Assembly: GCA_022865885.1 (NCBI GenBank)
Contig: JALHSQ010000086.1
Location: 1 to 64,000 of the forward strand
From: Candidatus Bathyarchaeota archaeon
GTDB lineage: Archaea; Thermoproteota; Bathyarchaeia; Bathyarchaeales; Bathycorpusculaceae
Direction: 5' to 3'
DNA length: 64,000 nucleotides
The number at the start of each line of letters is the position of its first letter. Position 1 is the stretch's first letter. The translations under genes were made by a program, and so were the position numbers. This document shows positions 44,600 to 53,544 of this stretch, piece by piece. The notes under the pieces were generated by a model that saw nothing but the letters and a program-made list of their open reading frames with translations, did not search any database and was not told the origin of the DNA.

Positions 44600-44960
44600 C
44601 CTTATTGTTTAATCAACGCTATTCAAAATATAGGAACTCATGCAGAACCATCGTTTTTTGTCAAAGTTTTCGGTTGAAAGTTGTTTTGGGCGGACATTCT
44701 AGTGCGAAGAACATCTCAGATGCCGAAATCGAATTTGAGCAACTTGAGCAATCCAGAACCTTGTTTCATCATCTAAGAGGGCAAAAACATACTTCATGTC
44801 ACCTTTGATCTTGACTTATAGTTCATCGACTCTCCATGTGTCACTCACGTTTGGTTGGAAGTTCTCGACATACCTTTCATCAGGATTGCCTATCATAGAA
44901 TCAAGGTTGGATACGACCACATGTATGTTTGACGGTAGTAATGGCGAAGTTTCAACCCAA
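44600..44960 (-). pseudogene. Decayed IS6-like DDE transposase
   Basis: Minus-strand translation gives ERYVENFQPNVSDTWRVDEL, a stop, then VKIKGDMKYVFALLDDETR and FWIAQVAQ. This is the catalytic core of archaeal IS6-type transposases, where DTW-x-x-DE holds the first catalytic Asp and DDETRFWIAQ the following block. The TAT expected in the DE-x-Y-V-K-I string has become TAA, and frameshifts follow. The zinc-finger start and the terminal Glu region are not intact, and no terminal inverted repeats were found. Limits are approximate. Confidence 0.75.
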
Positions 44961-45170
44961 ACCCAAGAAACGACGAACACTCAAATTCGACCCAACACGC
45001 CACAATACTCGGTAAACACCTCTTAGGCACTCGAAGAAAATCACCAACTGCTTTCCCTTCTTAGGCGTGCGAGACAATGGTCGAGCGAAATAGCATTACG
45101 CATGCGTCTAAATTCCTCGCTTGCTCACGGCGTAAGATTGTTGGGATACCTCTACGAGTTTTGCTCCATG

Positions 45171-46784
45171 TCAACGTCTTCGCCGAACCAGAACTATAAC
45201 ACAAACAACTACGAGTGCGACCGATATCCAAAATGTGTAATCCAACCATTGCCACAGTTCAGAATTCACTAAATTCCTAGCCTCTTCAAACTTACCGATT
45301 GAGAGGTCATAGTTTCTGTTGTTATAGTGATCATTTGCCTCCTTCACAAGCGTTTCCAAGTTCTGGCTAATGTAAAGCGTGCTTGGTCCACTAACTGCAA
45401 CTGTGTAGCTTTCCTCCCGCATATGGTTGGCATCGTTCCACTGATTGATCAAAATCGCAACATTACTAAGAATTTCCGACATATTTTCATCGTAAGCTGT
45501 ACTCAAGTATTCGACAAATTTCGAAAACCGCTGGGTCTCATTCAAGCTGTTTATTTCTATTTTGTTAGAGAGAGAATTCACTCTATCAAGTGGTGTATAC
45601 CCCCAATGATGAAGGATATAATCACCTATGAAGGCTGACACACCGTAACAGGCACTTGTTATTGTGTAATTATCGTAGATAATGTCATTCCACTTCCACA
45701 TCCAAGTGTAATTCATCAAGTTTCGTTGCACACCATTCCAGTAGGCGTCTGCAAATCGAGATTCTTCAAGAGAATCAGCTGTTTCATTTAAGGACATTCT
45801 CCTAAGTGCTTCATATGAGAAGTCTTCAGCAATGGCTTCTGAATAAAAAGAGGGTAAATCCTCAAACAAAGGTGTAAAAGCGTGAGTCAGTTCATGAAGA
45901 ACTACTGCAGTAATAAAGCCATCAAGACCAATTCCGTACTGTTGAGTGGCAACGATTTCTATATTACGGCTATTGTAATAGCAAAGACCACTTTTCTTAG
46001 TTCCTAGGTCATTGTATCCGTAAGGAGCAAACGTGACGTTTACACTGTTAATACTTCCATTGAGAGTTGTCCTTAGCCAATTCCAGTTTTGCTCAATAAA
46101 GTCTAAGGTCCTATTTATCCAAGACTTTCCAACCATGATTGGATAATAATGCAAGTCTACATGACTCGAAGTCTCCAAAGACATGTTAACCTTGGGCTGA
46201 TCAAGAAAAGAATAGCTAAACGATGGCAGTAATTCTCCTCTCTTACGTTCAAAGCTCAACATCTCGTAAGTCCCAGTAAGGTTTGAGCCCTCAACCCAGA
46301 AAACCGAAGTCTTCTTAGGAAACCTGACTGTGATATTACTCAAACCAACTTCAAACTTCTCTTGGCCTGCGAAATAAAAGGTATCGTTATACTGCACTGC
46401 GGCGTCGGGCCAAGCAAACGTGAAGTTTAGAGAACTTGCACTAATGCTGTTTATCGTTAATGAATCACAAGAGCTTCTATTGACCTCTGTTATTGTGCCA
46501 TTAATGCCTGAACTGATTTTGAGTTCCTGATAGCTCTTGGGCAATTGAAACTCGAGTGCAGAATCGTTGATGTCCCAAACTAAGACTGCCACATTTGCAC
46601 TTCCAAACGAATTCAAAACAAACAACCAATCAACTCGTGCCTCATTTGTCTGAACCGAGGAAACAGTATAACGATCGATTAGGCCACCTTTTAAAGCCAG
46701 AAACTGGAACAAAAGAAAGAATAACAGTATAAATGGCTTAGTTCTCAAACCATTCTCCAAGCCAAGATTCGCACGATCTAACAT
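45171..46784 (-). CDS. Membrane-anchored gluzincin metallopeptidase-like protein
   Basis: 537 residues. One N-terminal membrane helix (16-33), a large outside domain rich in N-x-S/T sequons, and a C-terminal helix before VRRRR. The zinc site is VVLHELTHAF (HELTH 297-301) with Glu320 after 18 residues, giving the HExxH-x18-E pattern of M1-type gluzincins. N-terminal beta-rich domain (VDWLFVLNSFGSANVAVLVW) probably positions substrate. It could trim surface proteins or peptides for the importers. Not like a named family over its length. Stands alone on its strand. Confidence 0.8.
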   Translation of the reverse strand: MLDRANLGLENGLRTKPFILLFFLLFQFLALKGGLIDRYTVSSVQTNEARVDWLFVLNSFGSANVAVLVWDINDSALEFQLPKSYQELKISSGINGTITEVNRSSCDSLTINSISASSLNFTFAWPDAAVQYNDTFYFAGQEKFEVGLSNITVRFPKKTSVFWVEGSNLTGTYEMLSFERKRGELLPSFSYSFLDQPKVNMSLETSSHVDLHYYPIMVGKSWINRTLDFIEQNWNWLRTTLNGSINSVNVTFAPYGYNDLGTKKSGLCYYNSRNIEIVATQQYGIGLDGFITAVVLHELTHAFTPLFEDLPSFYSEAIAEDFSYEALRRMSLNETADSLEESRFADAYWNGVQRNLMNYTWMWKWNDIIYDNYTITSACYGVSAFIGDYILHHWGYTPLDRVNSLSNKIEINSLNETQRFSKFVEYLSTAYDENMSEILSNVAILINQWNDANHMREESYTVAVSGPSTLYISQNLETLVKEANDHYNNRNYDLSIGKFEEARNLVNSELWQWLDYTFWISVALVVVCVIVLVRRRR

Positions 46785-46967
46785 TTATAGCTACTCTTCG
46801 TGTACAATTCAAGTGTGAGACTCAAGCATCGTCGAACATCTCGAAGGTTTTAGGCCCTGAAGCGAAACTCGGCCTTGCTAACACGACTTTAAGAGTGGAG
46901 AAGACCTAAACAGAGCTTCTTTACTAGAATAAGTGCAAATTTGCCTTATTTTGGCGAAAGGGCTTGG

Positions 46968-47122
46968 TCGGGCGGGCAGGATTTGAACCTGCGACACTCC
47001 GGTTTCTGCATGTACGCTTGGTAGCTGGGTGACACCCACCAAGGGTAGGCATCTACAGCGTCTCCGTTCACCAGTCTTCAACTGGCAGACTCGGAAGCTC
47101 TACCAAGCTGAGCTACCGCCCG
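46968..47122 (-). tRNA. tRNA-Tyr (anticodon GTA) with two predicted introns
   Basis: Minus-strand gene of 155 bases. Acceptor CGGGCGG/CCGCCCG (C1-G72, as in archaeal tyrosine tRNAs), D arm GCTC-AGCTTGGTA-GAGC, T arm GCAGG-TTCAAAT-CCTGC, discriminator A. Removing 47060-47091 (32 bases, between positions 30 and 31) and 47004-47052 (49 bases, at 37/38) yields a 74-base tRNA whose anticodon stem TCCGG/CCGGA pairs perfectly around loop CTGTAGA. At intron 2 exon CTGT pairs with intron GCAG, flanked by AG/AA bulges. At intron 1, TCCG pairs with CGGA. Borders of intron 1 are less certain than intron 2. Confidence 0.8.
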
Positions 47123-47319
47123 GCCAAAACTCCATAGACAAAGACTTCAGATTTATGTGTTACGGATTCTCCCACTGTATCCTTCTGATCCTATTGGTTT
47201 CGTGTTTGGTAACAGAAAAATGTGGCAGTGAATACCTTGGCTACGTGCGCAGGGAAGCGGACTCGTTGTTTTCGACAATGAACTAAATCCTCTTTGCGCA
47301 TACTAAGCTAGTGACAAAT

Positions 47320-47889
47320 TCATTTTTTCCCAGTCATTTCAAATCTTGAAAACAAGCATTCCCGGCGCAACAACCCAATTTTGGTGAGTGCGGCCACTGC
47401 ACAATCCATTTTGCTATGTCTGGTTCGCAAGAATCTGAAGCCAGTCTTAGTGAAGCCAGCTTTAGTCAGCAGTCTCTCGACGTTCCTAGGAAAGAAAATC
47501 TCATAATGGTCGGAATGGTAATCTTCATGTTTGACCTCTCCGAATCCCATAACAGACCAACAATAGTACTGAGCATTATCGGTGACAACTTTGACTTCTC
47601 CACCACTCCTCAATACCCTGAACTGTTCCTTCAAAAACACTAAGGGGTTAGGACTGTGTTCAAGAACAACAGTGCTCAAGATTGATTCAAATGCATCATC
47701 TTTGAAGGGGAGAAAATGACTATCAGCTATAACATCAGCGTCCGATCTTCTTGAGTAATCTATCCCGATATCTCCGCGTTTAGCTTTTCCACAACCGACA
47801 TCCAAGCTTATGATTCTTTCGTGTACTTGAAATCCAATATCATCTGTTGCTCCGATGACAATTGGCTCTTGATACTTTGCTTTAGCCAT
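47320..47889 (-). CDS. Class I SAM-dependent methyltransferase
   Basis: 189 residues. SAM-binding motif I SLDVGCGKAKRGDIGID, acidic motif II loop DADVIADSHFLPFKDDAF, then STVVLEHSPNP and FRVLRSGGEVKVV, the typical Methyltransf_11 order. The C-terminal part (MTGKK end) may bind substrate. Substrate unknown. Single gene. Confidence 0.85.
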   Translation of the reverse strand: MAKAKYQEPIVIGATDDIGFQVHERIISLDVGCGKAKRGDIGIDYSRRSDADVIADSHFLPFKDDAFESILSTVVLEHSPNPLVFLKEQFRVLRSGGEVKVVTDNAQYYCWSVMGFGEVKHEDYHSDHYEIFFPRNVERLLTKAGFTKTGFRFLRTRHSKMDCAVAALTKIGLLRRECLFSRFEMTGKK

Positions 47890-48076
47890 ATTCTCGGTTT
47901 TTGTGGTTTCACATCTTAGGCTTTATGAATTCTGAATCAGTAGCTGCGTTACATGCAGACTGGAAAAATGGCGCACTTCCATGCTTCTGTTTGGAAAAGT
48001 TGAAGTGGATGGTCAAGTTTGGCTGAGAGCTTCCAGCTGGGTGACTTTGTCGAGTAGCGCATGATCAGAAGAAAGG

Positions 48077-48604
48077 CTAGAGTTCCAAACCCTTCCTGAA
48101 GGCAGCCACGTTAGTTTCGACTGTTTTCTTGGAAACATTCTCCCTGATTGCCTCTTCTATTGATTTCCTGCTGACTATTCCTGTTATCTTTGTTAGAGCG
48201 CCCAGCATAACCATGTTCGAGTACATGATTTCCCCGAACGCTTTCCTAGTAGTTTCTGTTATGGGAACCTTGTGAACCTTTGCTCTTGTTTCAGGTACGA
48301 CTGATACATTTGTGCTGTCGACCATTAGTGTTCCTGATTCCTTCAAATCCTTCAACAACGCGTTAAGTGCTTCTTGACTCATTGCTACCAGTATGTCGCA
48401 TTTCCTGACTGCTGGGAAGTGTATCTTGCTGTCGGAGATTATGACTTCGCTCTTAGCCAAGCTGCCCCTTGCCTCAGCCCCATAAGCTTGCGTCTGCAAA
48501 ACGTTCTTCCCATCTAGGACTGCAGCCTTCCCCAATATCTGCGCAGCCAACACTACACCTTGACCGCCACTTCCACCTATTCTTATCTCCGTCTTATTCG
48601 GCAC
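48077..48604 (-). CDS. korC: 2-oxoacid:ferredoxin oxidoreductase, gamma subunit
   Basis: 175 residues. Begins TEIRIGGSGGQGVVLAAQIL, the hallmark of the gamma domain, and continues with AYGAEARGSLAKSEVIIS and NMVMLGALTKITG. GTG 48604 start overlaps the korB stop. With KorA and KorB it oxidises 2-oxoglutarate (or another 2-oxoacid) to the CoA ester and reduces ferredoxin. Confidence 0.94.
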   Translation of the reverse strand: MPNKTEIRIGGSGGQGVVLAAQILGKAAVLDGKNVLQTQAYGAEARGSLAKSEVIISDSKIHFPAVRKCDILVAMSQEALNALLKDLKESGTLMVDSTNVSVVPETRAKVHKVPITETTRKAFGEIMYSNMVMLGALTKITGIVSRKSIEEAIRENVSKKTVETNVAAFRKGLEL

Positions 48605-49421
48605 CCTCTTTTGCCTCCTTCAACTTCGAATAAACAGTTTCAACAAGCGTAGGCCGCCTCCGCTGCACAAACTCACCAACGATAATTCTTCTCTCAAGCT
48701 CTTCCTCGCTCATTTTCCCAGTTTTCTGCACTGGAACAGCGTTTTCCTTGAAGTATTTCAGCATCTCTCCAATATCCTTGAAGCCTGCACGTCTACCATA
48801 TGCAGTCGGACAATGAGTCACCACCTCGATGAACCTGAATCCGTCCAACCCTAAAGCTTTCTTAATTGCCTCCTTCAACTCAGCCAAATGTGCCGTCGTC
48901 CATCTTGCAGAATACGCTGCTCCAGAAGCCACCGCAAGCTTAGCAGCATCTAACGGATACTCAAAGCTTCCATAAGGCGTCGTCGAAGTCCGCGTGTTAA
49001 AAGGCGTGGTTGGAGCCACCTGCCCACCTGTCATCCCGTAAACCATGTTGTTACCCATAATGACCAAAATATCCGTGTTCCTCCGTGCAGCATGGATAAA
49101 ATGACCCAAGCCTATCCCAACTATGTCCCCATCCCCACCGAAAACCACAACACTCAGCTCAGGACGTAAGAGCTTGATGCTCGTGGCAACTGGAATGCTT
49201 CTCCCATGAAGAGTATGAACAGAATCAGCAACATAATACGGGGAAGGAATCCACGAAGAACAACCTATCCCGCTGGCAAAGCAGAACTTGTGCAAGTCCT
49301 CATGACCCAACTCATGCACAGCCCTCAAAAAAGTGTCACTAAGCGAGAATAGCCCGCAACCCGGACAGAAAGGCAACTTCAGATCCCGCATGTATTTGCG
49401 TGCCGAGAATGTGTCTGTCAT
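48594..49421 (-). CDS. korB: 2-oxoacid:ferredoxin oxidoreductase, beta subunit
   Basis: 275 residues. Binds thiamine pyrophosphate through GGDGDIVGIGLGHFIHAARR and the NNMVYGMTGGQVAPTTP loop; cysteines in FCPGCGLFS and GIGCSSW bind an iron-sulfur cluster. The start ATG 49421 lies two bases from the korA stop. The frame is open to 49448 but the extension lies in korA. Confidence 0.95.
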   Translation of the reverse strand: MTDTFSARKYMRDLKLPFCPGCGLFSLSDTFLRAVHELGHEDLHKFCFASGIGCSSWIPSPYYVADSVHTLHGRSIPVATSIKLLRPELSVVVFGGDGDIVGIGLGHFIHAARRNTDILVIMGNNMVYGMTGGQVAPTTPFNTRTSTTPYGSFEYPLDAAKLAVASGAAYSARWTTAHLAELKEAIKKALGLDGFRFIEVVTHCPTAYGRRAGFKDIGEMLKYFKENAVPVQKTGKMSEEELERRIIVGEFVQRRRPTLVETVYSKLKEAKEGAE

Positions 49422-49422
49422 G

Positions 49423-50556
49423 TCAATCACTCTCCATGATTTTGGCAAGCACCTCTTCAGGCGTGATCAGTTCCCCACCGCCAATCTTGTTCAACGGAAC
49501 AAGTTTCGTCGAGCACGCTACTCTTTGAACCTCACGGCCAACTTGTCCCAAATTCATCTCAGGAACAATAATCCTCTCAGCCGTCTCAGCCAATGTCTTA
49601 ACGGCTTTCTCTGGAAAAGGCCAAATCGTCTTCAAACGAACATGCCCCACGCGGACTCCCTCGGCTTCAGCACGCTCAATCGCCTCATAAACTGCACGCG
49701 AAGTGCAGCCGAAAGAAACTATTCCCACACGGCAATCATCCACATTGTAGTTTTCCACTTCCACAATGTCGTCTGCATGATTGTTTATCTTGGCATTGAG
49801 CGCCTGAACGATCCTCCTGTGCACAGAAGCATCTTGCGTAAACCGAACCCCATACTCATCATGAGTTGAAGCCGTAACTGCAACGTTAAATCCTTCACCC
49901 ACTGCCGGCATCGGGGCAACCTCCTCTAACCCAAAAAACATCTTATCCCCAGCCTTAGGCTTCTTCCGATTAACAACCTCAATACTCTCCAACGGCGGAA
50001 CCGTAATCTGCTCCCTAACATGAGCAATAGTCTCATCAGCCAAAAGAATAACAGGAGTACGATATTTCTCAGCCAGATTAAACGCCCTTATCGTAAGCTC
50101 AAACATCTCCTGCACAGAATTAGGCGAAAGCGCAATAGCTGCATAGTCCCCATGCGTTCCCCAACGCGCCTGCATAACATCTCCTTGCCCACACTTAGTT
50201 GCCTGCCCAGTGCCCGGACCAACCCTCTGAACGTCAACAATAACACATGGAGTATCAGTCATGAACCCCCAACCAATAGTCTCCTGCATCAAACTAAAGC
50301 CCGGCCCAGACGTGGCAGTCATAGCTTTCCTCCCCGCCCAACTCGCACCCATAACAGCGCCTATGGAAGCTAATTCATCTTCCATCTGCATGAATATTCC
50401 ATCAACCTGCGGCAACCGCTCCGAAAGACGCTCAGTTATCTCATTTGACGGCGAAATCGGGTAACCCGCGAAAAACCGACACCCTGCAATTATCGCAGCC
50501 TCAACACACGCTTCATTCCCTGACCAGAAAAACGTTCCTTCTCGGGTTCTCGTCAT
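49423..50556 (-). CDS. korA: 2-oxoacid:ferredoxin oxidoreductase, alpha subunit
   Basis: 377 residues. Alpha subunit of the KorABC/OGOR type, with GNEACVEAAIIAGCRFFAGYP and TATSGPGFSLMQETIGW. ATG 50556 is preceded by GGGGAG at ideal spacing, and TATA-like GTTTAAATAA (about 50599-50608) places the transcript start downstream of the alternative ATG 50586, so 50556 is preferred. First gene of korABC; the ferredoxin-like KorD subunit found in some archaea is not next to it. Substrate (2-oxoglutarate versus others) is inferred from the split and from KorA-like sequence. Confidence 0.94.
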   Translation of the reverse strand: MTRTREGTFFWSGNEACVEAAIIAGCRFFAGYPISPSNEITERLSERLPQVDGIFMQMEDELASIGAVMGASWAGRKAMTATSGPGFSLMQETIGWGFMTDTPCVIVDVQRVGPGTGQATKCGQGDVMQARWGTHGDYAAIALSPNSVQEMFELTIRAFNLAEKYRTPVILLADETIAHVREQITVPPLESIEVVNRKKPKAGDKMFFGLEEVAPMPAVGEGFNVAVTASTHDEYGVRFTQDASVHRRIVQALNAKINNHADDIVEVENYNVDDCRVGIVSFGCTSRAVYEAIERAEAEGVRVGHVRLKTIWPFPEKAVKTLAETAERIIVPEMNLGQVGREVQRVACSTKLVPLNKIGGGELITPEEVLAKIMESD

Positions 50557-50765
50557 TTCAACTCCCCATTCATTTCGAGTTTGCATTAAGTAAAAGCTTA
50601 TTTAAACTTAATCGCGAGCTACCAGGACCTTTACGGTGGAGAACATTCACAGGCCAGCTTGAAAAACATTCAAGAACAAGTGTCCCTGAAAGCGTGTCGA
50701 TTCTGCCTAAGTGTAATCGTCTACTCACCCTCGCTTTTTTAGCTCGATTGGTCTTGCGAGCCAAA

Positions 50766-50774
50766 GTTATATAT
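50766..50774 (+). promoter_or_regulatory. TATA box of second binding-protein gene
   Basis: GTTATATATCC contains a strong archaeal TATA element. It sits about 30 bases before GTG 50803, so the transcript is predicted to be leaderless or to have only a few untranslated bases. This supports GTG 50803 as start. Confidence 0.6.
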
Positions 50775-50802
50775 CCGTAGTGTTCCAATCCGTATAGCAA
50801 CA

Positions 50803-52452
50803 GTGAAAAAAATGAAAGACACAAAAGCTATAGGCAAAATGACTACCATTGGCATCATTATCATCATTCTTTTGATTGCAGCAATTGCTGGTTATGTCTA
50901 TCTGTATCCCCAACCGCGTTTGAAGGAAACTCTGGTTATGGGCACTACGGATTCAGTTGAATCATGTTTGGACCCGGCGCGTGCATATGACTATTTCGGT
51001 TGGGAGATAGTTCAGTCTCTGGGTAGCGGTCTGGTCGAATACAAGGCAGGAGCCACTGGCAGCATTGACGACATAGTTCCTTCACTGGCAACGTCGTGGA
51101 CCGTATCTAGCGACGGCTTGGTTTGGACTTTCAATCTGACGCAAGGCGTGCACTATGATGACGGAACCGAATTCAACGCTACACACGTGAAGTACACTTT
51201 TGATAGAGGAATAGGCATAGCTGACGAGGACGGCGCGTTCGTCGGAATCGGTTACGATGGCATCATCAACAATGTTACAGTAACAGAGAAGTACGTGGTG
51301 AAATTCTATCTGAAGATTCCGTTTGCAGCGTTCCTCTCGCTTCTGGCTTGCCAAGCATCATACATCGTTGATCCAGCGAATGCTCCAATGACCTCTGTGG
51401 TTGTGTACACCGAGGGAAACGCCAGAGGCAGTCACCCGATGGGTTTGGGACCATACCTGCTTAGGAACTGGACTCGAACAGCAGGCAAAGATTACGAGAT
51501 GAAACTTGAGGCAAACCCGAACTACTGGAATGCGAGTGGCGGCTACCCAAAAACCAAGAACATGATCATAAAGTTCTATGCGGACTCTACTGGGCTGGCT
51601 TTGGCGATTCAGGCGCAGGAAATTGACATAGCGTTCAGGCAACTTGCTGCAACCGACATCAACAACATGAAAACCAACACGAACCTGAAAGTCTGGGAAG
51701 GAACAGGCGCCTTCATTCAGTACTTGGTTCTGCAGGAGAAATATGCGCCGTTCAACAACACAAAGATCAGGCAAGCTGTAGGCGCTGCAATCAACAGAAC
51801 CACAATTGTTCAGACAGTGTTTCTGGGGCAGGCTCAGAATCTTTACAGCATGATTCCTATTGGCATGTTCGGGCACACTGACGCTTTTCTGACACTTGGC
51901 GATCCGAACTACACGAAGACCCAAGAGTTGCTCGCAGACCTAGGCTACAATGAAACCAACAAGCTGTCGTTCAAGCTGTGGTATGAGACTTCTGGACACT
52001 ATCCTTCGAGTCCTCAACAGGCACAGGTGCTAAAGTCGTCGTTGGAAGCGAGTGGCGTTATCGCTGTGACTCTTGATAGTGCTGACTGGCCGTCATACAG
52101 GACTCACAGGCAGAACGATGAAATGGAAGCCTACATTCTAGGCTGGTACCCTGACTACATAGACCCAGACGATTACATTCAGCCGTTCGTTGACTCATCG
52201 GGTGGATCATGGATTCATCACCACTACAACAACAGCCAAATGGACAAACTAATCGCGTGGGCCAGAGGGAACACTACTGCAGCTACACGAAGCAGTTTGT
52301 ACAACCAAATCCAGAACCTGATGGTCGAAGACTGCCCGATAATTCCGACGTACCAAGGCTCAGCATATGCTGTGACAACACTCAAGATCAAAGGAGTCTA
52401 TCTAGACATCACGCAATCGTGGCGTCACTGGTTGCTCTATGCCGAAGAATAA
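50803..52452 (+). CDS. ABC transporter solute-binding protein, family 5, N-terminally anchored
   Basis: 549 residues. N-terminal membrane helix without an evident cleavage site (TTIGIIIIILLIAAIAGYVYL), then the SBP_bac_5 fold: TLVMGTTDSVESCLDPARAY, WTFNLTQGVHYDDGTEFNA and the later LGWYPDYIDPDDYIQPF. Unlike the first binding protein it has no C-terminal stalk or anchor, and its order in the operon is first, upstream of its permeases. Substrate probably peptides or oligosaccharides. Confidence 0.94.
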   Translation: MKKMKDTKAIGKMTTIGIIIIILLIAAIAGYVYLYPQPRLKETLVMGTTDSVESCLDPARAYDYFGWEIVQSLGSGLVEYKAGATGSIDDIVPSLATSWTVSSDGLVWTFNLTQGVHYDDGTEFNATHVKYTFDRGIGIADEDGAFVGIGYDGIINNVTVTEKYVVKFYLKIPFAAFLSLLACQASYIVDPANAPMTSVVVYTEGNARGSHPMGLGPYLLRNWTRTAGKDYEMKLEANPNYWNASGGYPKTKNMIIKFYADSTGLALAIQAQEIDIAFRQLAATDINNMKTNTNLKVWEGTGAFIQYLVLQEKYAPFNNTKIRQAVGAAINRTTIVQTVFLGQAQNLYSMIPIGMFGHTDAFLTLGDPNYTKTQELLADLGYNETNKLSFKLWYETSGHYPSSPQQAQVLKSSLEASGVIAVTLDSADWPSYRTHRQNDEMEAYILGWYPDYIDPDDYIQPFVDSSGGSWIHHHYNNSQMDKLIAWARGNTTAATRSSLYNQIQNLMVEDCPIIPTYQGSAYAVTTLKIKGVYLDITQSWRHWLLYAEE

Positions 52453-52467
52453 ATAAGCTTTAATCCC

Positions 52468-52480
52468 TTTTTCCTTTTTT
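52468..52480 (+). terminator. T-rich stretch after binding-protein gene
   Basis: CTTTTTCCTTTTTT follows the binding-protein stop by 16 bases, inside the 57-base gap before the permease gene. This is the archaeal terminator form and could make the binding protein more abundant than the permeases. Confidence 0.4.
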
Positions 52481-52509
52481 ATAGTTCATCTTGAGAGGCA
52501 CGTGAACAA

Positions 52510-53544
52510 ATGACTCTACGGACGTATGTAATCTCGCGGATATTGCTCACGATTCCAATGATATTTATCCTGTTGACAATGGTTTTTCTCGTCATCAGAG
52601 TCCTGCCAGGCGACCCTGTTTTGCTTCATTTTGAGAAACAGGAGCATCCAGAGGCGATGGAGTACATGCGTCACAGGCTGGGGCTTGACAAACCCCTGTG
52701 GGCCCAGTATTTTGATTATGTGACTGGACTGTTTAGAGGAGATCTGGGCGCATCCATGCAGGACTATTCATCCGTGGGACAACAGATCTTCTCGGCTTTC
52801 CCAGCAACACTTGAGCTGGCGATTTTCTCGATGATAGTTGCGGTGTCCATAGGAGTTTTCTTTGGCGTTGAGGCCTCGAAGGGCTATGGCAAAACGCGGG
52901 ATAACGTGATAAGAGTCTTTGGCATAGTAACATATGCCATTCCTGTCTTTTTCTTGGGTATGGTTTTCCAGATGGTTTTCGGGTTAGGTTTGCATTGGTT
53001 TCCAGTGGGTTTGAGATTGCCCCCTAGGCTGGACCCGCCTTCAGGGCTAAACGTTGGCAGCGTTCATTTTTCAACGGGGCTTTACACGGTTGACAGTCTG
53101 CTCGAGGGAAACATCTACAAGTTCGTTGAAACGATCAGGTACCTTGCTCTGCCCTCACTGGCTTTAGGTTTGGTTCTATCAGGAGTCTTCATAAGGTTGA
53201 CTAGGAGCAACATGTTTGAGACCCTTCGCTTGGACTATGTGACGGCTGCGAGAGCAAGAGGACTCAGTGAAAATACAGTCACGTATGGTTATGCTTTCAG
53301 GAACGCTTTCCTCCCAGTGCTCACCATGATGGGCTTGCAGTTTGCCACCCTTCTAGGTGGAGCGATTCTCACGGAAACAACGTTCTCTTGGCCAGGCTTA
53401 GGCAGATACATCGTCGACCGCATAAACTTCCGAGACTACACGGCCATACAAGGGGCAGTGGTGGTTTTCGGAATCTTCGTGTCTGTTGTGAGTTTAGTGG
53501 TTGATTTGCTCTACGCTTACCTTGATCCAAGAATCAGACTGTGA
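52510..53544 (+). CDS. dppB: ABC transporter permease (DppB/OppB type), second importer
   Basis: 344 residues, six membrane helices. N-terminal TYVISRILLTIPMIFILLTM, EAA loop DYVTAARARGLSENTVTYG, and the end LLYAYLDPRIRL as in other DppB. The outside loop is longer than in the first importer, including PPRLDPPSGLNVGS. Overlaps the next gene by 4 bases. Confidence 0.95.
   Translation: MTLRTYVISRILLTIPMIFILLTMVFLVIRVLPGDPVLLHFEKQEHPEAMEYMRHRLGLDKPLWAQYFDYVTGLFRGDLGASMQDYSSVGQQIFSAFPATLELAIFSMIVAVSIGVFFGVEASKGYGKTRDNVIRVFGIVTYAIPVFFLGMVFQMVFGLGLHWFPVGLRLPPRLDPPSGLNVGSVHFSTGLYTVDSLLEGNIYKFVETIRYLALPSLALGLVLSGVFIRLTRSNMFETLRLDYVTAARARGLSENTVTYGYAFRNAFLPVLTMMGLQFATLLGGAILTETTFSWPGLGRYIVDRINFRDYTAIQGAVVVFGIFVSVVSLVVDLLYAYLDPRIRL

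Noticed and set aside
46968-47122. Reading the intron-bearing tRNA as tRNA-Gln (CTG) with one intron
   Set aside because: It leaves an A-C mismatch at the base of the anticodon loop and pyrimidine 37, and the C1-G72 pair is not expected for archaeal Gln. The two-intron Tyr model fits every position.
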